Source: Epiperipatus broadwayi
Taxonomy: Eukaryota > Onychophora > Udeonychophora > Euonychophora > Peripatidae
Assembly (NCBI GenBank): GCA_028023455.1
Contig: JAQFVV010000273.1
Span: forward strand, 616,489 to 680,488
DNA: 64,000 nucleotides
Direction of reading: 5' to 3'
A program made the translations under genes and the position numbers. The notes below the pieces were generated by a model that saw only the letters and a program-made list of their open reading frames with translations, had not been told where the DNA came from and searched no databases. This document shows, piece by piece, positions 24,601-38,244 of this stretch (positions within the stretch are counted from its first letter, which is position 1; every line of letters begins with the position of its first letter).

Positions 24601-27600
24601 TCTTTGCATAATATTCAACTTTCCATAAACTCCTATTTATTAAAGTATATTAATTCTGTTAAACGTTAGATTGAGTGATTATAATTTATTAATGATGATG
24701 TTGGCGATCATAACTCTTATATAGTATTATTTGAAACATTTTAATCAATAATACGATATCCCTCTTTGATGAGGATGATCATAATTCATGGACACAACCC
24801 AACTTTAGCTTTTCTACTATTGAACTATAATTATTAAAATTTGGTTATTATCAAGCCTAATCCTTAAATACCCAAAGATAAATTAACATTCTAGTTTACT
24901 TAACCTTTTGCGAGCGCTTATTATTTGCAAGTGATTGCTCAGTATTTACGAATGATAATACCTAATAACTGCGAGCAATGATGATGAATTAAAATGATAG
25001 AATCGAGACAAGAAAAACACAACAATATTTTTTTTAATAAGAACTCGGAACACCAATTAAGATATATATAATTATATTTTATTAATACTATTATTCCTTC
25101 TTTCTTTCTTTAAAATCAAATCAATAATTAAATAAATGGCTTATTATTACATTAATTCAATACAAAAAATAATATAAAAATTTATATAAGCACAAGCAAA
25201 TAAACTTAATATATAGGTTTGTCATTTCTGGATATTTTAAAATAAGCTGGCTTAAAAAAATACATTTTATGGAATGCTTACTTAAGTCTTTCCTAACTTA
25301 TTATATCATAAAATAAATTTCATATGTATCTTGTGTGTTTTATTTCACTTCCATTCATATGTAAGCCTTGCTTTATAATTTCTCATATTTAAACTATTTA
25401 TATATAACCTATTCTTTTGACGTGTTTGTGTAAGCAGTTACACATGCACACATTCGGTAATGTTAACATATATGTTCAAAATGTATACCCACAAATTACA
25501 TATATAAAAATATTTTTGCAACTTTTTAGCAAAATAAAATAAAATACATGATATTAATTTTAATATGCAACAAGATAAAATAAAAAAAAAACCATTATAA
25601 ATGCATATATTTATAGGTTGCTCATTATCATTAACAACTGAAGAACAATTAAAAAAAAAAAAAACATTTCAACATTACAATATATAATATAAAAATAATA
25701 AAAAAATAATGAAAAATTTAAGTTTAAAGATTTAAACTGTGTTTGTGCTATGTTGTGTGATATTGCAGATAACTATAGATAAACAAGTCTTTAATGTTTC
25801 TGTATCAAAAGAAAATTGCTTTGACCTGTAAATTAAGGTTTACTTTTAATAAGTAAGAATAAAAATCTGTTAAAGAAAGTTCATAGTTACCCGATCACTT
25901 TCACTTCTTATAAATGTCCTGAGTTTGAATTTTCAGACTGCTTGTCTTTGCTCCATAAAAAAAGGTTTTGCAGATACTGTTAAGATAAACATGAATCAAT
26001 TGACTTGCTTGTTTCTTTAATTCTAAAATTATTTATTGTTGATTGGCTTCCTTCTACCATTTCAAAAAGAGCTATTATAAATACTTTTTAAGAAGTATGT
26101 ACTGGTGGATTTGCTTGTCTCTACCATTTTTAAAAAAATAATCGCTGTAGACACTTTAGATGACTGAGGTAAACTTTAACAAAAATTTGATTCATGGCTT
26201 CAAACTTGGCTATATATGGATTTTATACATTTTCTCTTTCTCTTCCTTCCTCTTCTCCATCCATCCAAAGGTAATGAGCCTAGAATAGACCAGGAGCCAG
26301 AAAAGAAGCATTTCATATAGCTTGTGTGGTTGGCTTCAAACTCTTTCATTTTGTTGGTTATTATTTGATTGGTATATGAGACCACAGTAGATTAGTGATT
26401 TTAACTCATTCTGTATTAATCAGGAAGCAGAAAAAAATGGTTTAACAATGCAGAGTCATGGTATTATACTCAGAACAATATGTTAATCTCATTTCATAGA
26501 ATTGTCAATAACTTCTTATTATAAATTCAATTTTGTTCCATTTTCCCTCTTTTTTTCAATATTAATATTTCTGGAGATTACTTGTATATCCACACATCTT
26601 CATCTATTTTGACTTTATACAAGAGTCTTTTCCTTCTTTTCCCTTGTTCAATTTTTAAAGAGTAAAAAAAAAATCAAATCGCCTACTTTCCTTTTTTTTC
26701 CTTTTCAACATTAATAATGAGGAAAAAATTGAGGGAGAGTTACATCTCTGTTTAATAATAATGTCTGAGTGAGTCTCTAAGTTAATAATGACTGAGTTAC
26801 ATCTCTCCTTAATAATAATGATACTGAGCCAGTTTTAAACATTTTATTCATTTTTATTGCGAATCTTGGTCAAAGAAAATGACCACCTGCATATCTTATC
26901 TTGAGATAAAAGACAAAAAAATCAGAGTTTGACAAGTTGATGTACTATCGCGATTTTACAAGAAAATTAATAATCACCTTTATTTCCTCAAAGCACCTCT
27001 CTCTTTTAAAAAAAAATCTTAGATACAGATAAAAACAATACAACAAAGCTGGCAATCTACAGCCATTGCAAATAGGTGTAAAAGCGTTTTTTGTGTTTAT
27101 ACAGATGTTCTTATTCTTTCACACTCTTTTGCACATGTACATTTTCAAACCTCAATCTCTTATCTAGATCACTTTATTTGACACTTTCTTTTTGATCTGC
27201 CTTACTTTAACCAAAAATAAAACTAAATAACTGAATATATTAATTATTTAATAAGAAAAATAACATATTAAAATATCATTTCTTACAACATTATATTCAT
27301 TCACCCATTAATTTATCAACTATATATTACACATACAATATACGTACACATAAATCTATATATATAAAAGAATTTTTTTTAATTAAATAATATGTATGTA
27401 TGTAAAATGAGTCATATATCTACAATATATATAAATATATTAGTATTTTGGTAATCAAAATATAATTTCTGCAATAAAAATTAAATATTTAATTTATTTA
27501 AAAACAAAATTTTCAAAATTATTACATGAAATAACTATATATATATATATAACAATGAAAATGTTATAAAAAATGTTTAACTAAAATTATTGAGAACCAT

Positions 27601-28559
27601 AAACCTTGTAAATCACATTTTTTTTAATATAAGACACTTTATCATACTTAGTTTTAAGAGTGAATTAAGCTTAAGTATTAATGTTGTTCTATATTTTTTT
27701 TTAAAATATCATTGCCGAGTATCCTTTACATAAATACCTGGTGCAAAGTAGCATTAAAAATTTAATAGCATAATCTGAAATTTCATTAAAATAGGTTTTT
27801 CTCTGTTGGGTGTATCGTTGTTTTTTTTTCTTTTTACCTCTTGATCATCAAAAATCTGTCAAAAATAAGAGTGCCATAAGTCTGGATATTTTTATTTTTG
27901 AACTGAGAACTGACAAAGCTAGTAACAGACATTTTATTTTCTTTATTTTATATTAGTTTCACATTATTTGAATAAATTATGTTTAACATGTTTCTTTTAT
28001 CTTTCTAATAGCTTTCATTAAGGGCACTCTTCAAAGAATGAGAATTGCAGTGTATGTGATTAAAATGTAACTGATTATGATTAAATCATATGCATTGCAT
28101 CACACCATCAATTATAACATTGCATTGCATCTTTTTTATTTATTTTTTTGGCAATAGATGGTTCTAGGGTAACCCAATTCAGATTTTGATTCAGGTACTA
28201 CGTTGATTATAGTAATCATTTTATTCCTACGTTTTTCTTTATTCTTTTTTTTCCTACAAACCTCGAATTTTAATTATCATTAAACTTTAAAAGAATATTT
28301 TTGAAAAACATAATAATTGTCTACAACTAAAACAAAAAAGAAACAAAATTAATTTATTTAAAAAAGAAAAAAAACATTCAGAAATCGAATTTAAGAATTG
28401 AAAGATGAAAAAAAAAAATAATATAATCTTACCAAATTGATTAACAAAATTCAAAATGTTATAACTTTAAAAAATTGATTTTAATCCACATTTTCTTATT
28501 TCCAATTTTAATATTTTCAAAGTAAATTGCAGCTTATTTAATATTGGAATTTAACTATC
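21641..28559. other. Long AT-rich non-coding region
   Basis: No gene, RNA or element could be supported over about 6.9 kb. Small items: an AT run with two similar 50-bp phrases (CCCAGAGAACATTAAAATT / CCCATAGAATATTAAAATT) at 23219-23275, a GAT/AAT-rich stretch at 24340-24395, and imperfect short repeats around TTACATCTCT at 26735-26815. Short frames here are AT-rich and unlike known proteins. Confidence 0.5.
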
Positions 28560-28569
28560 GATCTTGATC

Positions 28570-28618
28570 GGGCGCGCGCGTGAATAAAAATTTCATCATG
28601 TGTCATAACCCCCCCCCC
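28570..28618. other. GC-rich island: (CG)n and poly-C run
   Basis: GGGCGCGCGCGTG at 28570-28582 is followed 25 bp later by a run of ten or eleven C. This is very unlike the surrounding sequence. No gene adjoins it. Alternating CG can adopt Z-DNA form. Confidence 0.6.
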
Positions 28619-29612
28619 TCGCAATCTTGTTTAACAATAATATTTAATATCTTCACATAGAATCACTTCTTTTCTTTTCTTTATGTGTAATAGATTTTGG
28701 GTATTATTGTGATTAGCCATGGAATTGTTTTTATAGTATCATTCCTAGATGAAAAGTATTTTTATCTCTATTATTATTTGTGGGTCTGCCATTTACCTTA
28801 ATATTTAAGCCATTAATATAAGATTAATGACATGGTAGCTTACAAATGATTTTTCTTGTATGTGTTACCGACTCACAGCAACAAAGACTTCCATTAACTA
28901 AACTTTAATTATTTTTTCCTGCAAATGTGTCAGTTAATTATTTTAAAGATTAGTTACTTTTTGTATATAAACTTCTTTCATAGATAGTTTATATGCAAGC
29001 CTAATGTATCAAAGACCAAAGAAAGTTGTTAAAATTTTAGTAGAAAGTAGGAATTCAATTTTCTTGAATAAAATAGTGTGGTACATCACCCTGTGTTAAA
29101 TAGATTATAATTTATGCAATAAAAAATAAATTGTATACTCTTTTTTGCTTAAAAACTTTGACCTACTTTGTTCAAGCTATACAGTTATGTTTAATTTATT
29201 TGAATGATTTATTCCATTTTATTGTGAACAATTTTATTTGAAAAGAAATAAGGATAGCTTTGAAACTGGATGCTGTCACTATATATAATACAACAGTTAT
29301 ATATTGTTTTAGCAGCATACCTTTTTCACCATTTCTATGTCATTTAAAACTTCACTAACTAATAGATTCCAGGTGATAATACTTAATAAATTATGTTGTG
29401 TCCTACCCAAAATTTCCTGACAAACTCATAGCATTTCTTCAGTGATAATTATTAGAATTTAGTACATGGCATCTAAACCTTTGGAATCTAATTCACCTTC
29501 TTTCTTCCGCAATCATCATTTACCTCTGTGTATAATATAAAGCTATAACCTTCATTTAATAAAAATGATAACATATAGATGTTTTCATTCTTGGCCAGTT
29601 TGCTTGTATTGT

Positions 29613-29658
<46 letters not shown>

Positions 29659-32600
29659 AAATCAATTCAGATTTTACATATTATAGGGAGTTTATTTTAA
29701 TAATTATAGGCACCTCTTTGCTGTGATCAGGATTTGATATAAACCAATAAAATATCACGAGTCTATCATGAAAATTGTGTGGCAATATTTGATAGAACAA
29801 TACAAAATAGGGATTTATTAAGCACTGTTACTTGACATCTATTTGTTATTGAAGTTTGAAGCAATTAACATAAGAAATAGAAAAAAAAGTTATATGCTGC
29901 TTACACACTGTGCAAACTTGGTTATGTAATAGTCATGTGATTTGTTATTGGTTTATACCTAATCATGACCACAAAGTAAATTTCTATAGAGAAACTGAAT
30001 TGGTTTCAGAATATGATTATACAAGCGCAAGTTCACTATGATTGAAATTATTTATATGTTTTTTTTTCAGTTTGGTCTGATAGCTTTTTAGTACACCTCT
30101 ATATAAGTTTATGATTATTGATAGAGGAAAGATGCATTAGATGCTAAGGTTCCATGTGCACTGTTCCAAGATACATAATTTATCATTGATATAAGCCATA
30201 TGCTTAAATATGATCTGGGAATATTGGATAGCATGATACTGGATAAGGATTTAATATTGCAGTAAATGAAAGAATGATAATGAAAAAAAATGTATTCATG
30301 TGATAGAATCGTGTAATATTTTATTAATTTATTATTTAAATGTCACACATTTTATCTACAGTAGTCTCTTATAAAATTATCTTAATAAATTTACATTTTC
30401 TTTATTTACTTAGAGAATACACACAACCCTATTTTTTCAATTTTAATGCAATTTCTATCTTGACAATTTATTTATTATATTTTTTATTCAATCTGTTTTA
30501 ATATTGATTTATAATTGTTAATGGTTTTGAGGAAAAAGATCATGAGATACATGATAAACCAAGTATCACAGCAAATATTTTTGAAATATTATAGAAGTTT
30601 ATTTTTTATACTTAAAGAGTTATCATTTGTTGGCAGATTTTTTTTTCCCTAATAAACAATAGGGTTTAACTAACCAATTACATCTGAGAAACATTATGTT
30701 TTCATCAACAGCAAAGAAAGAATATAACAAGGTTTATCACCAGTAATGGTCATGGTATTTTTTAATCCAAAAATAATCATTAATATATCCCATAAATCAT
30801 CAATAAAAGATGGCTGCCTATATAACTTCCATCGTTTTTGTGTTTGTGTGTGTGTGTCTACATATTATTTTCTTTTTTATTGCAAAGTTCAAAATTATGT
30901 AGTAGTTTCGACCAATTTCTTAAGTAACCTTTAAATAAAAATGAGAATAAGTGGAGTTTGTTTTAACCTGTAGCCAGACATAATATTTTCAATTAATTAA
31001 AATTGTCTTAAATATCTCTTCAGTGCAAACTTATTTTCAATTAACTTTTCACAATGTCAAACGTTTTTTTTTTCAATCTATGTATATTCTTCATTGTGTT
31101 TTATTTTTTAAAAAATTAAGAATGCATGCATACTTATTTTTTCTTTAACTAGTGTAACAAGTTTAATATATTTAGCAAATATTTTACCCATAATTTATTT
31201 TTTATTCATTTAATTTAATCTTAAAATATTTTTTTTTTTTTGTTTTAAAGTTAAAAATAAATATTTACTCATTCACATTTTCAGATTCTATTGAACATAT
31301 ACATTATTTTTACATATTTGTATTTATTTTTCTTAGTTTTATAATTTTTTACCGATATAACTAGCATGCAATTAAGCTCTTCTATGTACAATAACAAATA
31401 ACTGACTTCAAATAGCATCACTGATATATTACGTCATTTTTTCTTAAAACTGTTTTATCACTATATAATATTTTTCACATTTCTATAAAGTATTATTTAT
31501 ATACACTTTAACTATTGTACTTTTATTGCTGTTTTGTTTTGAGGTACAGCTATCATCATAAAAGTGATAGCTATGTTGTCTTTATTACTCTGATAAATTT
31601 ATTAATATTTTCCCACTCTTTTAGCAACATTGCAAAAAAGAAAACTATTTTTTTTCTTAATCTAATCTTTAATAGCTGTTACCTAAAATATTGTTGTTGT
31701 TTTTTTCATTTTCTTTATTCTACTTTTGTTTTCATCTATAAAATACTGTTTTTTTATCTTATGACATGGCATAGAAATTAATATTTTTTAGTTCTTCAAT
31801 TATAGTTATGTTCATAACCACTTCACGATTAATTTGTATAAACTACACTATTGATACTTGAAATATCAGATAATTTTAATATTTTTATATTAAATTTCCT
31901 TTCTTATTTTGTACTCATGAGTCCAAAAACTATAATTTGCAGTTGTTTAATTGTTATTTTAAGTTCTTATAAAAAAAATCATAAAATTTTAATTATTTTG
32001 TCATATCTTTATTTCTTTTTACAAAACTCATTTTAATTTCACTATTATTTTTTATAGGAACTACACAGTAAAAACCAGTTCTATTTTTATTAATTTCAAA
32101 CAATCATAAAAAACAAAGTTATCACTATCTGCATCATAAAAAAAAAAATAGAAGAAAAAATATTAAATTTATTTTTGCAAAAATTCTACATATAATCTGA
32201 AAATGTGCGTTAATCATGCTCATTACGTTTTCCTCTTTCCCATTATGTCATACTGATAAAAGCTATTTATTTTCTCACATTCATTAAATAGCATTTTTTA
32301 AATAAAAACTTTCCAAATTCAAATTCATGCACATATAATTATAAAATATTATATTGGATATATGAACAATTTCAGGTTGCAATAGTGTCTCATTTAAATC
32401 AAAAAATAATTCTGATGTATCTTCAGGTAAATAATGTACTATTATTACTGTAGTAATACAAAAATATTTTTATAATAAAAGAAAACAAGAATTAGCAGAC
32501 ATTTGCATCTAATTATTATAGTTGAATATTAAAAACACTAATGTCTTTCTATAATTATAAGCTAAACCCTGATAATGATGATGATGTACTATTGACTCTG

Positions 32601-33200
32601 ACTTCATATAATAATTAACAAAATAAATGCAAACACAATAAATATAGTGATTACATTAACTACCAATAAAACCAAATGCTGTTGAAACACATGTAAGCAC
32701 CATATTTCTCTGCACTACATCAATTAGTGAACATAAGCATATATAAATTTATATGAAGTTGTAATTTCATCTTCTTTTAATAACGATTATGAAGTTTCCA
32801 TCAAATAAAGATATTAATTTTACATTTAAATATATAGATAATATGCATATATATATATATATATATATATTGTAATGGTATATAATATGCCATTAGATTA
32901 ATTTACGATTAAAATAAAAACTTAAGTTTGTAAATAAAAACTAAAAGCTAAAAAATTAAAGAGTTGTTAAATGCAAAACCTTAAAAGTATTTTTTTTTAA
33001 ATAAAAAAAAAAGTATTTGAACGTACTTTTTTATAAAAAAAGATAAAAGATCTAAATATAAAATATTTTAGTAAAAAGTAATGTAAGTAAAAATAGAAAC
33101 AGGTATTAATTAATTCCTGAAATCTCAAAATGGATATGATTGTGTTATTAATTATCAAAAAGCAAACTAGCCCTTGGGGATCTTATATAATTAAAAAATC
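28619..33200. other. AT-rich non-coding region
   Basis: Contains a (TA)n(TG)n microsatellite at 29611-29657, a short TG run near 30839-30857 and an AT run at 32847-32870. No supported gene. Confidence 0.5.
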
Positions 33201-34125
33201 AGATAAAAGATATAGATAAAAATTAAATATTGTTTCCTGCTCTGAAGCAGAATGTCCAATTGAAGCAGAAACTAATGCTCGTATCCTAATGAAAATGATT
33301 TATTGTTCAGTGAATCTGGATGATGTGTATAAAAAGAAAAGTATTGAAATTAAGGACAATTCCAGCTTGATTTTTTTTTAGAAGGGTGATAAGACACACT
33401 TGTCACCCTCTCTTTTATTTCAAAGGAAATGACTGTTGAATTATGAACAGTACTATTGCAGACCCTGAATTATCAGGGTTCTGCAATAAAATAATACCAG
33501 TATTGAACCAAATAAGGCCATGTTCACATAGATTGGTCTTCAAATAAAGACTTCATGGAAATTGGCAGCAGAAACCAGGAGCTCTTCTACTGTAAGATAT
33601 AAATTGAAAAATTGAAAAAAAAATAATTAAGAACTTTTAAGATTTGACAAACTAAACCTAATTTTTTTAAATGAACTTTAATCTGACTTTTCAAATCAAT
33701 TATTAATGTTTAATTTTTATACATTTGAGTTTGCTAATTTAATCATTTCCATTTTTTTATTATTAATATTTATTGAATAAATTATATAAATGTTAAATTT
33801 AAGTTGGGCATAAATGGCTGCATAGATTTGTAAAGTTATATTAATTAATTAAGGGAGGGTTAATCTTGGGTTATTTGTTTTGTAGTTAAATTGGGTTTAT
33901 CGATTGGATATATTGGTGTAATTAGTAAATGTAGCATGAGATTCACTACATGCAGGATCCTATTATATGCCACACTTGGGCAAATTAAGTCCCATATCTC
34001 ACTGACCATTGGAAGCAGATGGTATTCCCTACTCCTTGGATCATCCCTTTTAGCCTATAGAATGGGATATTAAGACGGAAAATGCAGTCCCTTCATATGA
34101 ATTTTTTTATTGTTCTTTTCACCAG

Positions 34126-34247
34126 ACATATCTAGTATTCCTTTACTGGATGAGAGTCAATTTCTTCTATAACCATGCTGTTCAGATGTACATTCCTGAC
34201 AGTATCAGATGGATTGATGCTGGTTTGACTGCAAAGTTTGGCCTAAG
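34126..34247 (+). CDS. Candidate penultimate exon, product unknown
   Basis: Preceded by a strong acceptor (TTATTGTTCTTTTCACCAG) and followed by AAG|GTTAAA. It is open throughout and encodes 40 full codons plus two bases. The N-terminal part is hydrophobic and aromatic (TYLVFLYW), like a membrane segment, followed by NHAVQMYIPDSIRWIDAGL. The residual phase (AG) is completed exactly by the first base of the exon at 34631. An upstream partner is uncertain; a short open piece at 33886-33917 after TTTTGTAG would fit the phase, but its donor is weak. The protein family was not recognised. Confidence 0.5.
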
Positions 34248-34630
34248 GTTAAATAAGGGAGAGAATATTTTCTTTTCAAATGCAATCTATGTAGTTTATT
34301 CATACTCGACACTCAAAATAAAATATTAAATTCATCTGTGCAGATTGTTTAAAATAAAAATGTAAATTTAAAAAGTAATAGCCAATCTAAAATAATAAAT
34401 TTTATTCCTCAATTTTATTTATATGTGCGTTAATAAATGTTTGGGTGTTAATTACTGGCAGTGCCTTATTTCATTTTGTTTTTAAATATTAATATATTTC
34501 TTTTAAGCAAGTTTTATATTAAATGTCTGCATCTCTATGAGCTAGTGACTTGGGCTGATGGTCAGAATAAAATATATATAAAAATTTTGAACCTTAACTT
34601 ACGTATCTGCCTACTATATAAATTTTCCAG

Positions 34631-34697
34631 GTTTCAAATGCCTGGTGGCGCCCTCTATGGCAGATACGGTATGACTTCAACTTCCACTTCTCCTTGA
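34631..34697 (+). CDS. Candidate terminal exon, product unknown
   Basis: Acceptor TATAAATTTTCCAG at 34617-34630. The first base completes the codon left open at 34247, then 21 codons (FQMPGGALYGRYGMTSTSTS...) lead to TGA at 34695-34697. The segment is far richer in G and C than its neighbours. The intron would be 34248-34630 (383 bp, GT...AG). An ATTAAA about 25 bp downstream could be a poly(A) signal. Phase agreement and a stop support a real 3' end of a gene, though the short length leaves room for chance. Confidence 0.5.
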
Positions 34698-35555
34698 ACA
34701 TTATAATATATATATATATATTAAATACAGTAATATTTATATTATTTAGCTTATTCTATTGGAAGTACTTTCAAGACGATATTTCTTTTAGTCTTTGACA
34801 ACTATATAATGTTTCAGCAAAAGTATTTCTCAAGACAAAATTAAAAAACAACATAAATCCAAAATAGCCAATGTGCAACAGTTTAGAGAAACCTTCTAAT
34901 AACTAAATGAAGTCTGAATAGCATACAAAAATATATGAAAGTAATTATTCACAAAAACTTTAAATTTAGGAACAAACAATTAAAAAGTATAAAAGTCGTA
35001 CTACCATATTAATGTTGTTCTAATATATCCATTAAAGACTATAAAAAGAATTGATGTAATTCAATTTAAATACAAGTGTTTTTTTTTTTAAAAAAGTTAG
35101 TTGGACCTGATTGGACAAGATACTTAACAGCAATGTAAAAAAAAAAAAAACATTACCAGAAGTTAAACAAAACATACTAGAAACATATATTTCCATCATT
35201 CTGTTAGCTATAATAACAAAAATAAAGTTTGTAATATACATGAAAAATATCTAGTAATTATATATAAATATCTATCTGATTAAATAATTGTTTTCAACAA
35301 ATAAAAGTAAAACTTAACAAAAATAACAAATTGCCCAAATTCGCAAAATCTGAACTGCTTTTACATTATTCATAAATTTAATAATTAAAATAAATATTGA
35401 TAAATTATAAGAAACTATAGTAGAAATATGTATTCAAAAGGTAGTTATAACAAATTCCTGAATTAATAAATAAAATATTATACAGGTATATACTGATTCA
35501 TACTTTTTTCCAAATGGTAACCAATCATTAATTTGTTCTAATATGGGATATGAGG
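34698..35555. other. AT-rich non-coding DNA
   Basis: No supported feature. A (TA)n run lies just after the candidate terminal exon. Confidence 0.5.
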
Positions 35556-35680
35556 GAATATTTCCATCATTTATGAGTGAATGTTGAATATATAGAAAAT
35601 TTTAAACTTCATTTAATCTTTCCAAATACAAACAACTTGTTACTAATAACACACAAGTAGACAATACAGGTTAGTAATTA

Positions 35681-35730
35681 CACAATGTTTCGAGTAGTAT
35701 TATTCTCAACCCTACTTCAGGTGTTGCTGG
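35681..35730 (-). ncRNA. Hammerhead-ribozyme-like motif, PLE-1 copy C
   Basis: On the minus strand: ACAC (35725-35722), CTGAAGT (35721-35715; consensus CUGANGA with the last A changed), a stem II of about four pairs (GGGT...ACTC), GAAA (35692-35689), CATT, then GTGT (35684-35681), which pairs with ACAC as stem I. The GAAA-CAUU spacing gives a minimal helix III and a UH cleavage position. Hammerheads in PLE terminal repeats are established; the damaged core suggests this copy is inactive. Confidence 0.5.
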
Positions 35731-35759
35731 CCTATATGCACAGTGACAATATTTGCTTA

Positions 35760-35845
35760 GAAGTTGAACTTGCACCTTTAGATTGTTAAGTATTGAATTT
35801 AAGGCAAACACTGTACCAACTGAGCTATTCTGTCAAAGACAAATG
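35760..35845 (-). other. tRNA-like block, PLE-1 copy C
   Basis: On the minus strand, box A TAGCTCAGTTGG and box B GGTGCAAGTTCAACTTC. It corresponds to 38471-38550 and 9271-9360. The acceptor-side and D-arm half is repeated once more at 35843-35874. Confidence 0.6.
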
Positions 35846-36189
35846 CTCTACTAATTGAGCTATTCTGTCAAAGGCAACATATGGTAGAAAGTTGATATAT
35901 TTATATATGATGGTTGTTTCAATTCCTCCTGAGTCCTTCAATTTTTTTTATAATGAGGCTAATTATTTTTATTTTATTTTTTCCTAAGAGCAAGATTAAT
36001 TAGAGGCTTCCATACATTGTGTATTTCCATACTGTGTTGACTTATAGGATTATTTATCATTGTCATAGGAGCAGATTCCTTAATTTTTTTCTATGCATTT
36101 TTCCTCTTTATCCAATATCTTTGTATTTTCCAAACTTAAGCATATGGTTATTAGTACATACATGATCTGCTATGGTAGACACTTCTGTT

Positions 36190-38232
36190 TTTATCTCATT
36201 TAACCATTAGTTTGTGCTCCTTCAATCACTGTTCAACATGGTGACAGGTCTCACCAATGTATTTTCTTTTACATTCACATGGTGTTCCATAGATGCAGTT
36301 TTTATTCTTCAGCATTTCCGGTTTAGGCTAAGTAAAAGTAAGCATTCCTCGAAGTGTTGTATAGCTTTGGAAAGCAGTTCTAATGTTATATTGAATGATT
36401 TTCTTTAATTTGTCTGCCATTCCTTGTATGTATGGATACACCACCGTATCAATAGTTGTTTTAATTTTTAGTGTCTTTTTTGTGTTGTCTATTGAATGTT
36501 TTCTGATGACTGCTGAAGGATAACCATTCTTCATAAGCATTTGTTCTATGTGAATCTTTTCTTTTTCCAAATCACTGGTTTCTGGGAAAAACCTCTTTTG
36601 CTCTGTGCCATAGTGATAGTACAATTCCTTGTTTAGTGCTTCTTGTATGATTGGGTGTATATGCCAAGTATTGGCCAGTGTGTGTTGGTGTTCTATACAC
36701 TGTTGTTTTTACTTTGCCCTGAGGGAGTCTTGTCACAAGAACATCCAAGAATGCCAATGTTTGCTCTTGTTCTGATTCCATCATGAATTTAATTGTAGGA
36801 GATATGTTGTTAATGTGCATCCAGAATTACTGTAATTTTACCTCACCATATGGCCATACCACAAATGTATCATCAACATATCGAAGCCATACTTTATGTG
36901 GACAGGGAGTAGTATTCATGGCTATAGATTCAAGTTTTTCAATGTAAATGCTGCTGAGCAAGGGTGACAGTGATGATCCCATAGCCATCCCTTGATTTTG
37001 TTGTAAGAATTCTGAGTTATATTGAAGGTATGTTGTTGTTACACACAATGTTAATAATTCCATACTTTCCAAATCAAAGCTTACCAATATGTCAGTTCTT
37101 TCCATTTTCAAGTTCCTGACTAATTCTACAAAGAGCTTAGAATCTCTGATGAAAGACTGTGTTCTATACACCAATAGATTAAGAACTTCAAGAAGAAATC
37201 TTGACAAATTTTGTCATGGTGAATTTTTAAAACTAACAATAGGTCTTAATGGAACACTGTCTTTATGTATTTTAGGCAGTCCATACAAGTGTGAATCTTG
37301 CTGAAATAGAAAGTTTTTTTTCTGAATCACTGAAATACCGATGATTCTGGAGTAATGTTTGTAGTTTTACCTCTGTATTTGGAATTTGGGATTTTTTGCT
37401 ACTTTTTTGTATTGGTCTGCTGTGAGAAGACCTTGTATTTTGTTATCATAATCAGTTTTATCCATTATAACTGCAGTGTTATCTTTGTTGGCAGAAAGAA
37501 TGATTATAGATGTATCCTGTTTGAGAGATTTAATAGCTTTCTCTCATCTCATGAAATGTTTGACTTCTGCTTGTGCACTTGCTGTCTTTCAAGTATCCTT
37601 TTTACTCTCCAGCATAACTCTGCCACTTCTTCTGGAGTCAAGTTTTAGCTCACCTTGTCAGTGGCTGCCATTATATCCAATAGTGAGACAGTAGATGGTA
37701 TAATCACAAAATCAAAACCTTTTTTAAGAACTAATAATTCACAATTGGTAAGTTCTTTAGAACTAAGATTTTTCACTGACAACAAGGATAGACTAGTTGC
37801 AGTATTACTTTTGACTTGCTGATGTAGATTTACAAGTTTCTTCTTCAGAAGTTCTTTTACCCTTCCATGTAACTTACAATATGATCTGTTTACTGCTTGA
37901 CAAATTCTTGAAAAATCATCACCTTAACTTTGTTTTGTAGAAATGATTTCACATTTTTAAGAGAACCCAGTGTTTGATACTTGGCAAAGCACTGAACCCT
38001 TATACTTTCTCTCATAAGGCCTCATTTGCCTTCTGAATAATTTTCTCAGCTCTCTTGGAGGATATAGGATGTTTTAACTGTAAACCCTTAGGGATAATCT
38101 CTTCTCATTTACATTTACATAAGAAAGTTAAATGATTTTCTAATTTAGCCGGTTTTAGACATAATTTTTCATAATGTCTAAATTTTAACATAGCATTGGG
38201 TCCATACCAAATACTTAGTATTTGTCTGAGGG
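36190..38232 (-). pseudogene. PLE-1 reverse transcriptase and GIY-YIG endonuclease (broken)
   Basis: Reads leftward from about 38232. The N-terminal region contains PSLKTLRQILSIWYGPNA and ISSKRAEKIIQKANEAL, typical of PLE N-termini. The RT core has SFDLES.E.LTLC near 37060-37080, GMAMGSSLSPLLSSIYIEKL near 36940-36990 and WLRYVDDTFVVWP near 36850-36890 (catalytic Asp pair intact), then LAFLDVLVTRL near 36720-36755. The C-terminal GIY-YIG part has CIYGTPCECKRKYIGET near 36255-36300. Many stops and at least three frameshifts divide it. An intact protein of this type would be about 650-700 residues. Confidence 0.85.
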
Positions 38233-38244
38233 TTTTTAATGATG

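Larger units (their letters stand above)
35556..36185 (-). repeat. PLE-1 downstream terminal repeat (copy C)
   Basis: Shares several hundred bases with 38245-38775, beginning at ATTTCCATCATTTATGA and running through the ATACATTGTGTAT block near 36012. It contains a hammerhead-like core (35681-35730) and a tRNA-like block (35760-35845), plus a second partial copy of the tRNA D-arm region at 35843-35874. It extends further than copy D at its distal end (36090-36185). Confidence 0.8.

Noticed and set aside
33891-34073. 60-codon frame read as a stand-alone small membrane protein
   Set aside because: The composition is plausible but no start context or family match exists; at most its first part could be an exon of the 34126-34697 gene.
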